Assembly (NCBI GenBank): GCA_014898425.1
Contig: RCSZ01000022.1
Location: 186,001 to 250,000, forward strand
DNA length: 64,000 nucleotides
Source: Botryotinia globosa
Lineage: Eukaryota; Ascomycota; Leotiomycetes; Helotiales; Sclerotiniaceae
Direction of reading: 5' to 3'
Position 1 is the first letter of the stretch, and every line of letters starts with the position of its first letter. The translations under genes and the position numbers were made by a program. Of this stretch, positions 51,098 to 62,727 are shown piece after piece. The notes beneath the pieces were generated by a model. It searched no databases. It was not told where the DNA came from and saw nothing but the letters and a program-made list of their open reading frames with translations.

Positions 51098-52207
51098 TAG
51101 TACTAGGGTACAGCTGTTCGTCGGCCGGATTTTACCCGGGAATCCACCAATACTATCCCCTCATTCAATTCTATTTATTAAATCAAATGTTCAATATTTT
51201 AATATAAAAATTTAAAAATCTTTTAATACGTATATATATAATAGTATATATAATTTATATAATAATTTTATAACTTAAGCTTTTAATATTTAGCATATTA
51301 GTTATCTATTGTGATATAAATTTTTATTCTATTTTTTATATTAGTTTTTAGTTTCATAAATAAATTATTATTTAATATATTCCAAGCTGTTTGTAGAGTA
51401 TTCTTAAGGTTTTGTTTAGTATATTTTGCTTTGCTTTTATTTATTACAATATCCAGAAATATTTTAAAAATATGAATTCTTAGATGCTATCAAATGTATT
51501 CAATGAGATTGAGATCAGGATTATCAGGAAATTAGAAATCGATTAAAGGAATGTTCCTAATCCTAAATCATTTTACTATTTTATTAATTCGATGTATAAG
51601 AATATTATTCTATATAAATTGATATTTTTTATTCAATTTTTTCTAAATGAAAGCTAATTCTTTATTAAGTATTTCAAGATAAGAGTTGGTATTATATTCA
51701 AACTTTTTATTCTCAAAATCCTTATTTATAATATAAAGCTTGCTTTTTCTGATGTTATCAAAAAAAAATTATATTATAATTTTTATATTCTTATATATAT
51801 TATAGATTTGAACTATTTTTTATTTTTATTTTTGATTTGAGAAATGAGACATTTATTCCTAGGTTTTTCTTTTTCCCTATTTTATAGAGTATTTGTTTAA
51901 TTAGAACATGAAATTCTATTTTATTATTATTTATTTTTAGTAAGTTAAATATTAAGCTAATCTTTTAATAATATATTCTTTTATAAGTTCAAATCTCTTT
52001 TTAATTTTCTAATTAATTATTCTATATTTTTTAAAAATCCTTTTAATAATATCCTTTTTGTATTCAAATTTATAAGCTATTAATATTTTTTAATATATCA
52101 ATTTAAATTATAATCTTATATATTATAATAGTATTTATTCATTTTGATTTATATATAATCTCTCTTTAAGAATTTTAGATAAAATAATTTTCTTATGATA
52201 TATTACA
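51098..52207 (-). mobile_element. Tc1/mariner-type transposon, reverse, right end unresolved
   Basis: The left TIR, tagtactagggtacagctg, follows TA at 51096-51097 and continues as an unusually GC-rich terminus to about 51150. On the minus strand the transposase reads KDIIKRIFKKYRIIN and KKRFELIKEYIIKRLA (N-terminal binding region, about 52.03 kb). Further on come NTNSYLEILNKELAF, NNILIHRINKIVK, FRIRNIPLIDF and NPDLNLIEYI. The DD34E spacing is kept; the second Asp is Asn, the Glu remains. It is the same family as 14312-15688. A TRIM-like element starts at 52208, and the far TIR beyond it was not found, so the true end lies somewhere past 52738. Confidence 0.65.
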
Positions 52208-52738
52208 TGTCACGTGCATGGAAACCAATAGAAGTTGTAAGCTTTGTTAGAATATATATATAATCTAACCTATAAAAGACACAATATTAAAAATTATAGT
52301 CCTAATAACTTACTACTATATATATATTCTAACAAAACTCTCCTCTTTTATTTCTTTCATTTCAAAAAGATCAATAATTATAAAAAATATTTATTTATAT
52401 AATTAATTATATAATTTTATAATATAATTATATTATTTAATACTCATATTATTAATAATTAATTATTAATAAATTCAGAATATCCAATTATTAAACAAAT
52501 ATATTTTCATTTCTAACTCATTTCTTAATAAGAAAATTTATTCTAAATCAAACAAACTCTAATCAGAAATCCTAAAACAATATTTACTTAATTTAATCCC
52601 TAATATTTTATTATATACATAAAAACTAATAAAAATTATAAACTTTATCATTATATTATATATATAATCTGATCTATAAAAATCGTAATATTAAAAATTA
52701 ATACTCTAATAGCTTACTACTATATATATATCCTAATA
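52208..52738 (-). mobile_element. TRIM-like miniature LTR element, copy 1
   Basis: Two ~130-bp direct repeats (52208-52334 and 52609-52738) around a ~270-bp non-coding middle; 531 bp in total. Same plan as 58849-59385 and, reversed, 55498-56030. In sense direction (minus strand) the middle ends in a purine run before the LTR. Heavily AT-converted. No clean 5-bp duplication. Confidence 0.7.
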
Positions 52739-53839
52739 TATACATCTTTTTATAAAACAATCTTATTATTATAATATAAAGTTCTATAGAATTATAAGAA
52801 AGATTGATTATATAATTCTAATTAATAATTATAAATAATCTATATAACTCTATTTAACCTTTTCTTTCTTTTTATATCTATACCAAAAAATTGAGGGATA
52901 AATTAAATATTTTATATATATCGAAATTATTTTATATAATAAATGTTTTTGAGATATTCATTTTAAATAAAATTTATATATATTTTTAATTACATAACAA
53001 TATATAAATACTTTTTTCAAAATAAATATAGATATTAAGTTATATAAATTTATTTGAAAATAAACTCTATATATAAAAAGTATAGATACAAATTTATTCA
53101 ATTTAATAATATTAGTTACTATTTTTATTATTATTTATAAAATTGAATCTATATTGAGTTTATTATCTTTAAACTTTTTTTTGAATATATTATATATATA
53201 TATTATATAAAAATATAATAATTTTCAATTTTTTTAATTATATTATAAAATTCAATAGATACTTTTTGAATATCAATTTGAAATAATTTTATATTTTATT
53301 TGAATTTAATTAATATAAAATTCATATTAGTATTATAAAATATATAATTTAATAATTCTAAATGTATATCGATCTAGTATTTCCGAATAATATTCTATAT
53401 AATTTTAATAAATATATTTTATATGAAAATCATAATATTATATACAATTGTTTTATTAATAATATACAAAATAGGGTTTTTACTAACATAAAATATAATA
53501 ATAATAATAAAATGATCGAATTTAATATTATCATTAATTATACATTTAAATCTTCTAAAAGATTTTATATAAAATTGATAATGTTTATAGAGTTTATTGG
53601 GGTTTTTAATTATATAAATATCAATATTAATATACCCTAATCAATTTAATAGATTTAAAAGTTTTTATATAAAAAAATAATCAACTCTGTAATAAGATTA
53701 TTGAAATTTGATTTTTGTTAAGTAATTATACGTATTCGTTTTTTTCTTTTTATTCAAAAATATTAAAAATAACCCTCATTTTTATATAATAGGAATTGTT
53801 TTATTATTTTGCTTTAATATATTTATTAAATTGTTAAAT
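52739..53839. other. AT-rich interior, includes an unassigned 92-codon ORF
   Basis: A plus-strand ORF at 53362-53640 starts MYIDLVFPNNILYNF. Its product has a less repetitive make-up than AT-drift ORFs (KSSKRFYIKLIMFIEFIGVF), but I cannot assign it. It may be a retroelement fragment. The rest holds nothing recognisable. Confidence 0.3.
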
Positions 53840-54030
53840 ATAATAAGCAAATAATTTTTATTTTAAAAATATATAAGAAATGATATTTTAAAGATATAAT
53901 AAAAAATACAATATTTCCAATTGGTGTTTTAATAATAATATTACCTTATAATTGTATAAATTCTTTTTTAAATTTGATATTATATTTAGTATTTATTGTA
54001 TATAAAACATCTATATTTTTTTAGAGTTTA
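53840..54030 (-). pseudogene. Possible copia protease segment, reverse strand
   Basis: On the minus strand, one frame reads KNIDVLYTINTKYN, KKEFIQL, stop, GNIIIKTPIGNIVFFYYIF. This resembles the region after the copia protease active site ('G.V.I.T..G.I.L.DVLYVP'). The active site itself is not visible. Orientation is opposite to the host LTR element, so it would be a separate insertion. Low certainty. Confidence 0.3.
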
Positions 54031-54039
54031 TATTTAATA

Positions 54040-55225
54040 GTTTTCTATTATTGAAAGTTTTAATATATCTATATTAAGAATAATACCTTAAAATGTATTA
54101 ACTAAATATCGATTTTGAAATTGAAAAACTTTATTTAAGTTAATATTATTTTTGTATACTTAATTTAATTGATTGTTTTTTAAATATATATACATAACAG
54201 CTTGTTTTTTTTTTAGAAATCTTACAATATATGCTTTATTGATAGGGCTTATTTTAATAAAATATATTTCTAATTGAAATTGATTGTTTAAAAATTCAAC
54301 TTATAAATACCCAACAATATCATTTTTGTTTAGTGTTTTCTTATTTTTGTACTAAAAATTTAATTTATTTTTATATCTAAAATAGATATTAGTTGAATAT
54401 TTTTTTATTTATTTTTTGTTTTATTATATATCAACTAAATACATTTTTTTATATGATTTATTAATTAATAGTCTGATTTTTTATATATAAAGTATTTCTA
54501 AAATAATATACAAAATCTATTTAATGAATTTGCTAATGAAAATAAGTAAAAAGAAAACAATTTGTTTTTTGATTATACTCAATACTACCCTTTACAATTT
54601 TTATATAAGCCTTAATTATTACATATATAATCTATGTAGTTTATTTTTATACTCAATGAATTATTAATTATTTTGTTTATAAAAAAACATTTATTATTTA
54701 TATTCTTTTAATTTAACTAATAGTATTTCAAAGATTAATCTAAAAACTTTTATATATTGATATAGATTATAATAATATAAAATTATATTTTGGGATTTCT
54801 TGATATATATTTATAATTTGATTTTTTAAAATCAAATAGAATTTATATAAATCTATCGAATTGTATTATAATATATCAAAAGCTTCAAAAAGCTTTTCTA
54901 ATTATTTCAAAAATATTTTCAAAGTATTTTTAGATAATCTATGGAAATGTTATATTATATTATTTAACAAGATATTTCTAACATGTTCTTTTAATTTCAA
55001 AATATATTTTTATATAAATAATTATCCTATTGAATTTCAATCTTTGATTATTAATTTTATTGAAATAAAATGATAAAATAGAACCTCGAAGTATTATCAA
55101 ATAAACTGATTTATATTGAATCAAATTGAATCTGATTTTTCTATATAAGTCATAGAATATTTGTAATTTCTTATCTAGAAAGTTGTATTTTTTATTACTA
55201 TATTTAAACTTATTGTTATTATATA
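54040..55225. other. AT-rich interior, unassigned
   Basis: A plus-strand ORF of 70 codons at 54861-55073 has no recognisable product. Probably decayed retroelement sequence. Confidence 0.3.
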
Positions 55226-55275
55226 CAGTAACCGTGTACAGCTGTTTGCCGAAACGCGAAAAACACGTCTTTTTA
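55226..55275 (+). mobile_element. Orphan Tc1/mariner-type TIR
   Basis: After TA (55224-55225): cagtaaccgtgtacagctgt, then ttgccgaaacgcgaaaaac. It aligns to the left TIR at 58421 and to 51098, and stands out as GC-rich. No inverted partner could be found to the right, so the element is truncated or its other end is beyond recognition. Confidence 0.5.
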
Positions 55276-55497
55276 GTTTATTCAATCCTATAACAACTAA
55301 TTGATTTATTAAATTATATCATTATAATATAATCCCTTAAATCAAATCGATTATAATAATATATCTTATATTCATCTTAATATATATATATAGAAAAATT
55401 ATAGAAAAAGTAGAAGCAGATATATAGTCTATTATTATTATAGAAAAACTTAAAATCCTTTTAATAATTATTTCTTATATTATTAGAATAAATGTAA

Positions 55498-56030
55498 TGT
55501 TAAGATATATATATATAGTAATAAGCTATTAGAGTTTCAATCTCCAATATTATACCTTTTATAGATTAGATTGTATGTGTAATATAATAATAAAGTTTTT
55601 AATTTCTATTGGTTTTTATATATATAATAGAGTATTAAGGATGAAATTAAATAGATATTATTCTAGGATTTTTAATTAGGGTTTATTTAATTTAGAATAA
55701 CTTTTCTTATTAAAAAATAAATCGAAAATGAAAATATATTTGTTTAATAATTGGATATTCTGAATTCATTAATAATTGATTATTAATAGTAAAAATATTA
55801 GATAATATAATTATATTATAAAATCATATAATTAACTATAGAAATAATTTTTTTTTAGAATTATTAGTCTATTCGAGACGAAAAGAATAAGAGAGGGGAG
55901 CTTTGTTAGAATATATATAATAATAAGTTATTAAAACTTTAATTCTTAATATTATACTTCTTATAAATCAGATTGTATACATAACATAATAATGAAGTTT
56001 ATAACTTCTATTGTTTCTATATATATAATA
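55498..56030 (+). mobile_element. TRIM-like miniature LTR element, copy 2 (sense strand shown)
   Basis: LTRs 55498-55629 and 55904-56030. In this orientation the signals of an LTR retrotransposon are in order: LTR starting TGTTA; then at once gagtattaagg, the decayed form of GAGTATCAGAG seen in copy 3, which resembles the initiator-Met tRNA primer site; a middle without ORF; then a purine run gaaaagaataagagagggga at 55880-55899, four bases before the 3' LTR TGTTAGAATATATA. 533 bp in total. Confidence 0.75.
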
Positions 56031-57427
56031 AATAGTATATAAATAATCTTGAAATAAGCAATTTTTAATTTCTATTTAAAGTATTCGTAATAACCCCTTC
56101 AAATATAATAAATTCAAAACTTAAAATTTATAAATTATAAAGTTTTATATAAATTCCTAAACAAATTTTAATTCATTATTTAATTTTAAAAATAGAAATT
56201 CTTAGAACATTATTATCTCAAAATATTTATATAATTAATAATAAGTATAATCAACTTATTATTATAATATAAAATAATTAAGATTTAATAGAAGTATTTA
56301 TTACAAGAAAAAAACAAAATTTTTTAAATCTCATAATAAAACTTCATACTAAAAAAAAATTTATTATAAAAGAAATACTTTTCGAGACTTCATAGATTTA
56401 AGAAATTAATAATTTTATTATTAAAAATATTTTCGAATTCGTTAAATATAACCCTCTCATATATGCAGAAAGATTATTCAATTTGTATTTCATAAATGTA
56501 GTTAAAGAGTATATAATAAATCCCTATACAAAAAATCTTGTTTGATTATATAAATATACAATAATTCAGAAAAGAAATTCATTTTAATTTAAACACCTAT
56601 AATACAAAGATTGAGCCAAAAAATCATTATAATTCTAACACCTATATTAATAGAAATAAATATCAAATTAATAATACGAAATATTATATAAACATATATA
56701 CAATCGAAGATATTTTTAAATTAGATTATATTAATAAAATTTTCAAAAGAACTTGAAAAGAGTTATTCAAATAATATAATCATAATAATCAAAAAATTAT
56801 TGCATAATATTGTAAAAATAAATACTCATTGATAAATAACCTATTGAAAATATTATTAAGAAAAACTAAGTATAATAATATCTTTATATAATTTATATTT
56901 ACTCATTACTAATATAAAAAATATATAATTTGGATTTGTAAAAATATGAATAAATGATACACTCATTTTGACAGATTAAGAATTCTTCAATTATAAAAAT
57001 AAAAAACTTAAAAGTATAGACATTAAAGCAAAATCAAACAAATATTTAATATATGATTTACTTTTAATTTTAATAAATGTATTCTATAATAAAAAAATAA
57101 AACTTATTTAATGCTTATTCAAAAAAATTGAATTTTTCTTTTATAAAAATTATCAATTCTAAATAATATTGTGAATCAAAAGCTTGAAAAATATATATTA
57201 ATATAATCTATTAATTAAAAACTTTTTACAACCTATTCATTATTATATGATATTAAGATTTATTAAATAATAATATTAAAATATTTAATAAAAGACTTGA
57301 ATAACAAATAAAAAAATGAATCAAAGGATTTTCTATATTCTTTTTATATAAAATTATATAAAACTCTTTAGATTTGTTAATAGATTTTTTGTTAATAATA
57401 AGAATTTAAATAATTAATTGGAATTCA
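56031..57427. other. Decayed retroelement interior
   Basis: Plus-strand frames contain fragments that look like retroelement coding sequence (for example LLRKTKYNNI near 56.85 kb), but no domain can be named. It probably joins Gag or early Pol to the RNase H end below, with most of pol missing. Confidence 0.3.
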
Positions 57428-57910
57428 TCATTATTCTTATAAATAAAAAGATATCAAATAAAAATATATTCAAATTAACAAATAATATTATTTATTATAA
57501 TAATACAAAAAGCAAAAGAGTTATCTATAGTATATTAATATTCGAAATATATAGAATAATAAAAAAAATGGTTATTAGTTTAATAATATAATCTGTTCTT
57601 CAAATTATTATTTTATAATTTAATATTCTTAATATTCAAATTATTGTATACATAGACTTGTATTTTTATATAGATATTTTAATAAATTAAATATAATAAA
57701 AGAAATGAGATTAATAATCAATATTATAATACTTTGTTAATTATATGAATAAAGAGAATTGATAGAAATGAGATAAATTAATAGTTTTAATAATATTATG
57801 GATATAATAAAAAAAATGAATTTGAATAAAATATTCAAAAAACTTTTTGATATGAATACTTTTATTATATATATTGAAGAATGAGTGAAATAAGAAATTC
57901 ATATAAAAAT
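57428..57910 (+). pseudogene. Copia RNase H / pol C-terminus remnant of the host LTR element
   Basis: Frame-shifted and stop-ridden but distinctive: ILINKKISNKNIFKL, NNTKSKRVIYSILIFEIYRI, NIQIIVYIDLYFYIDIL, then after a shift KLNIIKEMRLIINIII, LYE, RELIEMR, INSFNNIMDIIKK, NKIFKKLFDMNTFI and IEE. These match the end of fungal copia polyproteins ('S.KCKRVTRSV.A.E.Y', 'TDS..LYD.L.K', 'EKRL..D', 'REI.E.RWI....NPADA'). Plus strand, consistent with the host LTRs. Confidence 0.65.
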
Positions 57911-58049
57911 CTATTAGATTATATATAAATTAAATTAATAAATTGGGATAAGGAGTTATTAATATTTTTATTTTTATTTTTTCATTATTTGATATTTTTG
58001 AAGAAATCTTTAACAAATACTTCAAATTTTCAATTCATTTTTTTTTAAA

Positions 58050-58216
58050 AAAAAATTTTAATTTTTTTTAAATTTAATTTTTTTTAAATTTAATTTTTTT
58101 TAAATTTAATTTTTTTTAAATTTAATTTTTTTTAAATTTAATTTTTTTTAAATTTAATTTTTTTTAAATTTAATTTTTTTTAAATTTAATTTTTTTTAAA
58201 TTTAATTTTTTTTTTA
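58050..58216. repeat. 16-bp tandem (AATTTTTTTTAAATTT)n
   Basis: About ten nearly perfect units with T8 runs. The homogeneity contrasts with the decayed surroundings and suggests recent expansion or collapse by the assembler. Confidence 0.9.
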
Positions 58217-58420
58217 AAAAACAGTCAGATATTATATAAAGATTATATATAAACTAATCGATGATAAAAGGCTTTTTAATAAAATCAAAATCAAACAAAA
58301 AAAAGTTCTTTTAGATAAAGGGTTTTGAATAAGTTGATGGAGGAGAAATAGAATTTTAATTAGAAGAAACATAATAAGAAAGCGGAAACTAACAATTTTA
58401 TTCGATAGGATTTATATATA

Positions 58421-59433
58421 TAGTAATCGTGCACTTCTATTTGATCGATCTCAAAAATACACCCAAATACACTATTTTATTACTTTTTAGAAATTAGATT
58501 ATTATTCTTTCGAATAGTTTTTTAAAATAAATTTAATAATTTAATTATTTATATATAAATAATATTTATAATAAGATTTTCCTTGTTTTTAAAGAATTAA
58601 TAGATATAATATATATTTTTAAAATTTTCTTATTATGAAGTTCTTGAGAATTCGCTTGTTTTGATTATAATTTTTAATATATTATAATTTGAAAATATTA
58701 ATTGAATATTTTATAGTATATAAATTTCTAAAAATAAAATAAATAGTTTTTATCAAAAGAAATATAAAAATAAATAAATTGATATAATTATTCCAAAAAT
58801 AAATATATAATTTTCTTTAAAACTAAATATATTTAAATGATGAGTTTTTGTCACGTGCACGGAAACAACCAGTAGAAGTCGTAAGCTTTATCATTAAGCT
58901 ACGCACGCAATCTGATCATAAAAAGCATAGTATCAGGGATTGAATCTAATAGCTTATTACTATATATATATTCTAACAGAGCTCCCCTCTTTTATTCTTT
59001 TTGTTTCGAAAAGATTAATTATAAAGAATATTTATTTATATAATTAACTATATGATATATAATATATAATTATATTAATTATATCATTATTATTATTAAT
59101 TAATTTATTAATAAATTCAGAATATCTAATTATTAAATAGATATATCCTTGCTTTTGATTTACTTTTTATTAAAAAAATTTATTGTATTTTCAATCAAAT
59201 AAGTCCAAATCAGAGATCCCAGAATAATATCCATTTGGCTTAATCTCTGATACTCTGTTATATGTACGAAAACAACTAGTAGAAGTTGTAAGCTTTACTA
59301 TTAAGCTATGTATGCAATCTGACTATAAAAGGCATAGTATTAGGGATTGAACCTAATAGCTTACTACTATATATATATCCTAACAGTTTTTGTACAAAAT
59401 GACTATCGACCAAATAGAAGTGCCCCAGTACTG
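58421..59433. mobile_element. MITE with Tc1/mariner-type TIRs, carrying a TRIM
   Basis: TIRs: left tagtaatcgtgcacttctat, then ttgatcgat; right (reverse complement) cagtactggggcacttctat, then ttggtcgat. About 27 bp match with transition differences. Flanked by TA (58419-58420 and 59434-59435). Taking out the TRIM-like element and one GTTTT leaves about 470 bp without coding potential: a non-autonomous relative of the Tc1/mariner-type family seen at 14.3 and 51.1 kb, with a partly different inner TIR. Confidence 0.75.
58849..59385 (-). mobile_element. TRIM-like miniature LTR element, copy 3 (best preserved)
   Basis: 537 bp with 130-bp LTRs (58849-58978 and 59256-59385), flanked by a perfect 5-bp duplication GTTTT (58844-58848 and 59386-59390). 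On the plus strand the LTR begins TGTCACGTGCACGGAAAC and ends TATATATTCTAACA; a ctataaaag box is inside. In sense direction (minus strand) the 5' LTR is followed by GAGTATCAGAGATTAAGCC and the 3' LTR is preceded by a purine run with AGAGGGGAGC. The middle encodes nothing. Confidence 0.8.
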
Positions 59434-59435
59434 TA

Positions 59436-60359
59436 AATGATTGGATTGTATATATCGAATGTTATAATCTTTTTATTTATAATTCTTTTAATTATTCTTG
59501 AAATAATTATATATATAGTAATAATCAAAAAAGAATATTAATCTATATTGATAATATTTTTTATAAAAATCTTTAATAAAAACCCTTTAATTTTATATTA
59601 ATAAATTATTTATATATGAGATATGTATTATATAAATTTATATAAATATAATTTAACTTTGAATATATATAACATTATTATTCAATATAATTTAAAAAGT
59701 ATATTAAAAGATATTATAATAATAACTAATAAAAATGAATCTACTAATAGAAAAAATAGAATTTATATTATTCGCTGTTCTTATGTTAATTATATTGTAT
59801 AATTCAAATATTATATTTTTATTATCTATTATTACATTATTTATATTATATAATTAAAGAGATTTATTTATATAATATTACTAATATAATATTACTAATA
59901 TAATATTACTAATATAATATTACTAATATAATATTACTAATATAATATTACTAATATAATATTACTTACATAATATATATAATATTAAATTTATAGCAAA
60001 TGTAGGATAAATCTTAATATAATCAACTGCTCTTTTAGCAAAAATAAAAAATATATTTCAAATAACTAATTAAATACAATTTTTTTATATTTTAATTAGA
60101 TTAATATAATTTCAAAATTAGATATATCATTTGATATAATTAATGAATATACATAAAATAAAAAAGCTATAGTTTTCAATAAATTTAATAATCTTTTAAT
60201 ACAATATTTGATTGTTTTAAATTTAGAGTTCTATATCCGTTTGAATTAATATAAGAATAAGAATTGGATTAAACAGTAAGATAATTGTTTATTATGAGTT
60301 CTATATATTATTCTGATTTATATAATATATCTTTATATAAAAAAGGAAAAAAAAGTTTG
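59436..60359. other. AT-rich tail of the LTR element with a 14-bp tandem
   Basis: Contains a tandem of ataatattactaat (14 bp, about seven units) at 59870-59965. A polypurine tract-like aaaaaaggaaaaaaaag lies at about 60340-60356, immediately before the right LTR. No coding sequence seen. Confidence 0.6.
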
Positions 60360-60531
60360 TATTGAAATACATAATTGAGAATATATTATATTCTCCTTTA
60401 TTTATATATAGAGTATATATATAGAATAGAATATGTATATAGCTTAGTAATATTTCTTTTATATGAAAAAAGTAGATATAAATTATAATATTATTGAACC
60501 CAATTTAACCCCTTACTAAGTCAATTCAACA
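60360..60531 (+). repeat. Right LTR (172 bp), AT-converted
   Basis: Gapless alignment to 50006-50177 with, by hand count, 38 differences, 37 of them transitions. Most GC-rich motifs of the left LTR are converted here (cacgtgac to tacataat), though the final 30 bp are less converted than in the left copy. Confidence 0.8.
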
Positions 60532-60536
60532 GCTAT

Positions 60537-60896
60537 AGATAATAAATTCGAATATTAATTAGAAATAAATATCACTATAATACTATTCTTTTTTTAATAA
60601 TCTAGAGACAATCCCTATAAAGAAATTCTATTAAGAAATAAAATAAGAAAAATAAATCTTTATAATATTTCCAAAAAATGAGATACTTGAACAATTTAAA
60701 TATTGAGATTGAATAATTCTTACATTGAGATTACTTAATATTCCATAAGAATTTCTAAAATAGAAAAAAGCTTTTTTAAAGAAGAGAAACAGTTTTTTAT
60801 TTAATTGTTATTTAACAAAATATAATTCTAATTTTAAATTTTAATTAACTTTATTTCAAAGATCAATTAATCTTTTATCAATAAAGAAATCGATAA
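60537..60896. other. Spacer, no gene seen
   Basis: AT-rich. Lies between the target duplication of the LTR element and the next DNA element; nothing recognised. Confidence 0.4.
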
Positions 60897-60898
60897 TA

Positions 60899-62319
60899 AC
60901 CGATATCCCTACATCTTGCACAACCCTATATCTTGCACACTTTCATTTCTTCTAAAAATGATATTTCAAAAATAATATATAATCAATCAATTATTAGATT
61001 CTATTGAAAATTATAATACAAATACTATAATATTATTTCTTTTATATAAAAAAATAAAATTATAATTATAATTATTAATGAAATAGAAATTTTGATATTG
61101 AATTTATTGAAATAAAAATGTTATATATTAATTTATTTAATAATGAAAATAATAAAGGTTTATTTTTAAAATGTTTTTATATAAATTTGAAGATATTTTA
61201 ATATAAAGAATCAAGAAAAGTTATATTTTATATTCAAAACTTGAAATTATATCAATATATAATAAGATTTCTAATGATTAGTTTTATTTTTAATAAGAAT
61301 CTTTTATAAATTAAGGATTTATGATATTTTGAAAAGCAATTAATTATGATATATTATTTCTATATTAATATTGATATTGAAATAATAGAAGACTATATTT
61401 TATTATATATTTATATATATAATTAATTATTAAAAAATATCGATATTGAAATATTAGAACTATATAATTAATAATAAAGAGTTTTTATTAAAAGATTTTT
61501 TGAAAAGAAATTTTGAATATAATTGAAATCTTGAAATCAATAAATAATATTTTATATTATAAAATCAAATTAAAATTGAATTGAAATTTCAAAATCCTTA
61601 GAAATATTATATAATTTGAAGACTTTTTGATAAATAAAATTATTTAAAAAAAGAAAATATAATATTTCTAATTAAAAAAAAGATATATAATAGCGTGTAT
61701 AATAGATTTATGAATTCAAATATTAAAATGATTTATTTTAATTATTATTATTTTCCTTTATATATTATTATATAATATAATTATTAACATTTCTGAGTAA
61801 AACTTTATTTTGATATCATTTATTATTATTATATTATATATTTTCTAATATATAAAAATATAATTTTATAAATTGAACTTAAATATTCAACTTTTAAAAA
61901 AAATATTATAAATAAATATATCAAAATATTTTTAAAACTTTTTTCTTTTTTTCAAAGTTATATAAAATTTAAAGTTTTATATAAAACTTGATTATTTATA
62001 TTTTTTAAAATTCTAAATTTTCAGTTAATAATAATAATAAAAAAGAATATAAAAAGCTATTTTTCAATTATGTAATTTATTTAAATATCAGTTTTTATTA
62101 TATTATTAATATCTTAGAATAATGTTATTGAAAATCGATTAATATTTAATTCAATATTTCAAATCTTTTAAATTTTGAATATTATTTTTGAATAGATATA
62201 AAGTCCTATTAATTTAATTTCAAAATTATTATAATGATATTTGAATTTAAAATTGATTTCTGATTTAATAAGTTAAAATGTGCAAGATACAGGGATGTGC
62301 AAGATATAGGGATATCGGT
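60899..62319. mobile_element. Long-TIR DNA element, copy 2
   Basis: 1421 bp flanked by TA (60897-60898 and 62320-62321) with ~50-bp TIRs beginning accgatatccctacatcttg. Each TIR contains an internal direct repeat, CCCTAYATCTTGCACA followed by a second CCCTRTATCTTGCACA. No ORF. Homologous to 35160-36368; this copy has about 200 bp extra around 61.31-61.50 kb, which includes a short duplication ('atcgatattgaaatattaga' resembling 'ttgatattgaaataatagaa'). Confidence 0.75.
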
Positions 62320-62321
62320 TA

Positions 62322-62727
62322 TTATAGAAATATTTTAAGAAATATTAAAAGAAAGAATGGATTCAAAAATTTATTAATTTAATAAAAGTGTTCATTATAT
62401 TTATTTCAAAAAAAGGGGGAGGTTATTGATTATATATTAATTATTATAAGTTAAATTAAATAATAATAAAAGGTAGAATCTCTTTATTTTTTATTTATAA
62501 ATCTTTAAATTAATTTTAATAGAGTGTTATATTTATTAAACTAAATTTAAGAAATATATATTACTATACTTTTATATATGTAGATAATAAATAGAAAATA
62601 TTCTTTTAAACTCAATATAATTAATATAAATATAAGATAATATTCTTCAATTTTATTAATATTCTAATAATATTTTAGATATATATTAATTAAATATTAA
62701 TAAGATCAATAAATATCATTTATATTA
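62322..62727. other. Spacer, no gene seen
   Basis: AT-rich. A purine run aaaaaaagggggagg at about 62409-62423 looks like a polypurine tract, but no LTR follows that I can pair. Confidence 0.35.

Larger units (their letters stand above)
50006..60531 (+). mobile_element. LTR retrotransposon host of the 50-60 kb nest
   Basis: Two 172-bp direct repeats (50006-50177 and 60360-60531) align without gaps and are flanked by a perfect 5-bp duplication GCTAT (50001-50005 and 60532-60536). A purine run aaaaaaggaaaaaaaag lies directly before the right LTR, which sets the plus orientation. A copia RNase H C-terminus on the plus strand at 57.43-57.91 kb is the only clear coding trace that fits. Most of gag-pol has been deleted or is unreadable. 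The 10.5-kb span is inflated by later insertions (Tc1/mariner-type, three TRIM-like elements, a MITE). Confidence 0.75.
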
